A stretch of 10,489 nucleotides of DNA, from the NCBI GenBank assembly GCA_946803715.1, contig CAMPET010000524.1:1-10489 (forward strand). Reading direction: 5' to 3'. The stretch is from Beroe ovata. Taxonomy: Eukaryota > Ctenophora > Nuda > Beroida > Beroidae. The position numbers were made by a program, and so were the translations under genes. Positions 8,801-10,489 of this stretch are shown piece by piece. A model generated the notes under the pieces. It worked only from the letters and a program-made list of their open reading frames with translations, made no database searches and had not been told where the DNA came from. Each line of letters starts with the position of its first letter. Positions within the stretch are counted from its first letter, which is position 1.

Positions 8801-10209
8801 AGTTCTGGATGGAACCATATGACCCACAGTGGGATGGTGTCTACGCTTACAAGTACTAGATTCTGGCGACTAGATTCTGGCAACGGACTCAATTTGATGA
8901 TCAATGGACTTTGGTTTTTTGTCATGCATTTTGTTGAAGTATGAGTGTATTGTAATTTATCAAGTTTTTCGGTATCAAACTTATCCTCTGTTCTTCAATT
9001 CCAAAACTCATAATCCATTCACAAAACCACCAACTGGGAATGGGGCAAAAACTGAGAGGGGAATGACTGGGAAGGGGCAAAAACTGAGAAGGGAATGACT
9101 GGGAATATTCGCCAGAAACTTACGCTGGAAAGGTTGAGAGGACGTGTCTCTTGAGTGCAAAGGTGGGCATCATGTAGAACAGAGATGGCATACTGCCCTG
9201 GAGGAAAGAAAATGATGGTTAGTTTCAAGGAATAGAAAGTATGATCATCTGGACTGCATCAAATCATTTCATTTCGTTCAGTGTACTTACCTTGCTAAAC
9301 TCATTGGTATCAGCGAAAGAATTGCAAAGTATTAGTGAGACCACCATCGGATTCTTGAATGTAATCTCAGTGAATTTCTGTGCAAGATAACCGCCGAAAC
9401 CAGCACCAAACAGATGAACCTGAGATAAGAGAGAGGTGGAGATTGAGGGAAAGTGGAAATGTGGAATTGCTGAAGTGAGGGGGTCGCTGAAGTGAGGGGG
9501 TCGCAAACACTGCATGCTGTAACATGTGTCCCAAATTGTGTCGGTCGCACAAAAATCAATCAATTTGTGGCTGACACGCCATTTTCGTAACGCGCGAAGG
9601 GAAATCTCGCGCGCGATGCCTACAAAATGCTTTTTGAGTGCGCGTAGCAAGCCAAGATTCCTCCTGCCATAGTGCCATCTTTAAGGGGAGATATTCATCA
9701 AAAACCGCTTCTAGCCGCTAAACCAGTGACTCTGGAGATGGAAGAGGATAAGGTATGGATACTCGGGACATGTTAGGGGTGACAAAAGTCAGACTTCAGC
9801 CTAGCTGACGCCAAAATCGCGAGAAAACAAGATTCAAACGCACCTCTTGTTATGAAACAACAGTATGTCGGCAAGTACCTTATCAAGGTTGAAGTGGTAT
9901 AGGAGATGTCGGAAACTGGAACACCACCTGCCCTCGGACCAGCAGACAGGGCCCTCCACAGATAAAACTCTGACACCTTTGCTAGACAACGCCAACACCT
10001 GGATTGAAGAGTGTCAATTTCTTAAAAAGGGGGCTGAAGAGGACCTTCTTTGCGTAGTGAAAGGAAGAGAAAATTTGCAGTACATAAGGGTATTACCTGC
10101 TTGTAGTAGACTTGAGCAGTTCCACAGAGTGGAGCTATCATGATCAGTGGACATCGTACACTGCTCGGACCAGTGTCATACACCGTCCAAACACCTTCTC
10201 CCGAGTTGT
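5880..10209 (-). CDS. SPG21: Maspardin (SPG21/ACP33 homologue), 5' partial
   Basis: Alpha/beta-hydrolase-fold protein, known in mammals as a CD4-binding, endosome/trans-Golgi-associated factor (loss causes spastic paraplegia 21). Exons in transcript order are 10097-10209, 9879-9998, 9291-9419, 9124-9197, 6293-6488 and 5880-6056, stop TGA 5880-5882. All introns are GT..AG and the phases join, giving about 268 residues; human maspardin is 308. Diagnostic blocks colinear with the human protein are [71 protein letters not shown] and GGVFPYL. The first exon, with the start, is off the right edge: exon 10097-10209 begins with two bases completing a codon. The nucleophile elbow, GASLGG in human with Ser109, is GAGFGG here, so the serine is missing. 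The tail is shorter than human. Intron 6489-9123 contains two photoprotein genes on the other strand. Confidence 0.93.
6057..6292 (-). other. SPG21 intron, 236 bp
   Basis: Donor GT at 6291-6292 (GTATAT), acceptor AG at 6057-6058 after a C/T-rich tract. It contains several GTG(T/G)-rich, loosely repetitive plus-strand phrases (GAGGTG, GGTGTC) but no gene. Confidence 0.85.
6995..7030 (+). promoter_or_regulatory. Possible TATA box and start site, photoprotein 1
   Basis: TATAAGAA at 6995-7002 lies about 25 bp before an initiator-like TCAGAGCATCACTCAG, and about 215 bp before the ATG at 7216. No similar element is clear before the second copy. Position-based inference only. Confidence 0.35.
7183..7195 (+). 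promoter_or_regulatory. 3' splice acceptor in photoprotein 1 leader
   Basis: CCATTCCCTAG|CAAAG, with the AG at 7194-7195, leaves a 20-base untranslated leader before the ATG. The same AG|CAAAGT is kept in copy 2 (8208-8209) although everything upstream differs, which supports a working acceptor. It could be cis (5' UTR intron) or trans (spliced leader). Confidence 0.55.
7216..7845 (+). CDS. Ca2+-regulated photoprotein, copy 1
   Basis: A 209-residue single-exon photoprotein of the mnemiopsin/berovin type. Apo-protein, coelenterazine and oxygen form a stable complex that emits blue light in photocyte cytosol when calcium binds. Three canonical EF-hand loops have Asp/Ser/Asp ligands and Glu at position 12: residues 47-58 ([12 protein letters not shown]), 139-150 ([12 protein letters not shown]) and 173-184 ([12 protein letters not shown]). 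A second EF-hand position (about 88-112) has lost its ligands, as in all known photoproteins. The tail WDGVYAYKY is the family's conserved C-terminus, and the length matches (206-208 in relatives). The ATG is the first after the conserved acceptor, with CAGGATGA context. GC content and codon use are much richer than the flanks. It sits antisense in a maspardin intron, 384 bp ahead of an identical-protein copy. Light sensitivity is expected from the family. Confidence 0.97.
   Translation: MTEVGLNEHNNESYRYLRSVGNQWQFNVEDLHPKMLSRLYKRFDTFDLDSDGKMEMDEILYWPDRMRQLVNATDEQVEKMREAVRVFFFNKGVDPVHGLLRENWVEANRVFAEAERERERRGEPSLIALLSNAYYDVLDDDGDGTVDVDELKTMMKAFDVPQEAAYTFFEKADTDKSGKLERDELVHLFRKFWMEPYDPQWDGVYAYKY
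7846..8205 (+). other. Spacer between the two photoprotein genes
   Basis: Holds the 3' UTR of copy 1 and whatever leads into copy 2. A possible poly(A) signal, ATTAAA, is at 8018-8023. After it come AT-rich DNA, a C-run (8151-8157) and a pyrimidine tract ending at the acceptor 8208-8209. It shows no similarity to the sequence before copy 1 (7000-7190) or after copy 2. Confidence 0.7.
8018..8023 (+). terminator. Possible ATTAAA poly(A) signal, photoprotein 1
   Basis: ATTAAA 173 bp after the stop codon and about 185 bp before the acceptor of the next gene; the commonest variant of the animal poly(A) signal. Confidence 0.4.
8194..8209 (+). promoter_or_regulatory. 3' splice acceptor in photoprotein 2 leader
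   Basis: TTTCTTCTGTTTCTAG|CAAAG is a strong polypyrimidine acceptor with AG at 8208-8209, leaving a 20-base leader before the ATG at 8230. The spacing is identical to copy 1. With only about 170 bp after the probable poly(A) signal of copy 1, there is little room for a separate first exon. Confidence 0.6.
8230..8859 (+). CDS. Ca2+-regulated photoprotein, copy 2
   Basis: Encodes exactly the same 209 residues as copy 1, so all EF-hand loops (47-58, 139-150, 173-184) and the C-terminal YAYKY are intact and the gene should be functional. The 630-bp coding sequence differs only at two third positions: the Arg18 codon (AGG here, AGA at 7267-7269) and the Arg65 codon (AGG here, AGA at 7408-7410). 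One more difference lies in the leader (T at 8216, A at 7202). Similarity covers 8206-8860 and stops abruptly at both ends. No TATA-like element is evident before it. Its 3' UTR differs from copy 1 and starts with a 14-bp tandem duplication that includes the stop codon. No canonical AATAAA was seen before the maspardin exon at 9124. Confidence 0.97.
   Translation: MTEVGLNEHNNESYRYLRSVGNQWQFNVEDLHPKMLSRLYKRFDTFDLDSDGKMEMDEILYWPDRMRQLVNATDEQVEKMREAVRVFFFNKGVDPVHGLLRENWVEANRVFAEAERERERRGEPSLIALLSNAYYDVLDDDGDGTVDVDELKTMMKAFDVPQEAAYTFFEKADTDKSGKLERDELVHLFRKFWMEPYDPQWDGVYAYKY
8855..8882. repeat. 14-bp tandem duplication across the stop codon
   Basis: ACTAGATTCTGGCG (8855-8868) is followed by ACTAGATTCTGGCA (8869-8882). 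The first unit contains the TAG stop of photoprotein 2. Copy 1 lacks the duplication. Confidence 0.9.
9042..9105. repeat. 32-bp tandem repeat, 2 units
   Basis: Units 9042-9073 and 9074-9105, beginning GGGGCAAAAACTGAGA and ending TGACTGGGAA, differ at one base. A partial unit precedes at about 9033. Lies between photoprotein 2 and the maspardin exon at 9124, inside the host intron. Confidence 0.9.
9420..9878 (-). other. SPG21 intron, 459 bp
   Basis: Donor GT at 9877-9878 (GTACTT), acceptor AG at 9420-9421 after CTCTCTTATCTC. No gene in it. The middle (about 9528-9740) is unusually CpG-rich for this window (CGCGCGAAGG, TCGCGCGCGATG) and looks like an inserted interspersed element, but I found no clear terminal inverted repeats. 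Confidence 0.85.
9469..9502. repeat. 17-bp tandem repeat, 2 units
   Basis: GCTGAAGTGAGGGGGTC occurs twice without mismatch (9469-9485 and 9486-9502), within the maspardin intron 9420-9878. Confidence 0.92.
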
Positions 10210-10420
10210 CTGAGGACAAAAACTGTGCCATTTTGATTGGCATGGAGGCGAAAATGGTGTCAGCACGAGAGTTGTGTCAGACAGAGGAAATGCTGAGTCA
10301 AAGTTGTGCCAGTTGCCAGTGATGTTGACACGAAACTAAGTTTAGATTGGTGTCAGGACTATGCCGAGTCAATAAATTGGTGTCAGAGAACTGCAAGTGG
10401 TGTCAGCAACAAGTTCAGAG
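10210..10420 (-). other. SPG21 first intron, partial
   Basis: Acceptor TTTTTGTCCTCAG with AG at 10210-10211 starts the first visible maspardin exon. Beyond it no sequence resembles the expected maspardin N-terminus, so the first coding exon is outside the window. GGTGTCA recurs at 10256, 10349, 10379 and 10399, leading into the tandem array. Confidence 0.8.
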
Positions 10421-10489
10421 TGGTGTCAGGAGCGAGTGGTGTCAGGAGTGAGTGGTGTCAGGAGTGAGTGGTGTCAGGAGAGAGTGGTG
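10421..10489. repeat. 16-bp minisatellite, runs off window edge
   Basis: Units TGGTGTCAGGAGTGAG at 10421-10436, 10437-10452, 10453-10468 and 10469-10484, differing at one or two bases, followed by TGGTG at the edge. The array probably continues. It lies in the maspardin first intron or 5' flank. Confidence 0.93.

Larger units (their letters stand above)
6489..9123 (-). other. Large SPG21 intron hosting photoprotein genes
   Basis: Minus-strand intron with donor GTAAGT starting at 9123 and acceptor AG at 6489-6490 preceded by a pyrimidine tract. It splits a GCT alanine codon (phase 2). At 2635 bp it is about 6-28 times longer than the other four introns. About 1.3 kb of it is photoprotein coding sequence on the plus strand. 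The 3' part (6495-6990) shows no gene of its own: it is AT-rich and precedes the first photoprotein. Confidence 0.92.

Noticed and set aside
8206-8925. 239-residue open frame on the minus strand opposite photoprotein 2
   Set aside because: Same antisense shadow as copy 1; the extra N-terminal residues come only from non-conserved 3' UTR.
9019-9650. Several continuous minus-strand open frames around the maspardin exons at 9124-9419
   Set aside because: They are read-through of maspardin exons into introns; only the splice-bounded parts are coding.
10022-10243. Continuous minus-strand frame starting with Met at 10243 as a possible maspardin start
   Set aside because: The first codons coincide with a strong pyrimidine tract and AG acceptor (TTTTTGTCCTCAG, AG 10210-10211). 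Known maspardins have about 30 residues before this block, unlike the ones read here, so an upstream exon is more likely.

Overview
The window is animal nuclear DNA, almost certainly from a ctenophore (comb jelly). The deciding evidence is two intact copies of a 209-residue calcium-regulated photoprotein of the mnemiopsin/bolinopsin/berovin type, a family with this primary structure known only from ctenophores. The rest fits a compact animal genome: AT-rich non-coding DNA, many small repeats, and short introns with GT..AG ends. The genus cannot be fixed from what is visible; a lobate or beroid (Mnemiopsis-, Bolinopsis- or Beroe-like) source is the likely range.

Right half (5880-10209, minus strand). 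Six exons encode a maspardin (SPG21/ACP33) orthologue, an alpha/beta-hydrolase-fold protein. They join in frame with canonical splice sites from the second exon to the stop; the first coding exon lies beyond the right edge. Five of the exons are about 75-200 bp and four of the five introns are 93-459 bp. The intron 6489-9123 is 2635 bp, because it houses the two photoprotein genes on the opposite strand (7216-7845 and 8230-8859). The photoprotein copies encode identical proteins and differ at two synonymous bases. Their similarity starts at a 3' splice acceptor 20 bp before the ATG and stops one base after the stop codon.

Left half (about 1.8-4.6 kb, minus strand). Downstream of maspardin, in the same orientation, a run of splice-site-bounded blocks looks like a second, unrecognised multi-exon gene. 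Part of it (3199 down to 2160) can be read as one frame of about 150 codons. A block with CCAAT boxes and four CACGTG E-boxes (4700-5095) sits at its 5' side and may be its promoter. The model is uncertain and has frame breaks in its upstream exons.

The first 1.2 kb and the gaps between genes hold no supportable genes, only short tandem repeats (17 bp x 10, 13 bp, 7 bp, 32 bp, 16 bp) and CA microsatellites.

Working together: maspardin is a housekeeping endosome/trans-Golgi-associated protein, while the photoproteins are light-producing calcium sensors expected only in photocytes. The nesting therefore puts a specialised tandem pair inside a broadly expressed host gene in antisense orientation. 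This raises questions about transcriptional interference, shared chromatin and how the second copy is expressed.
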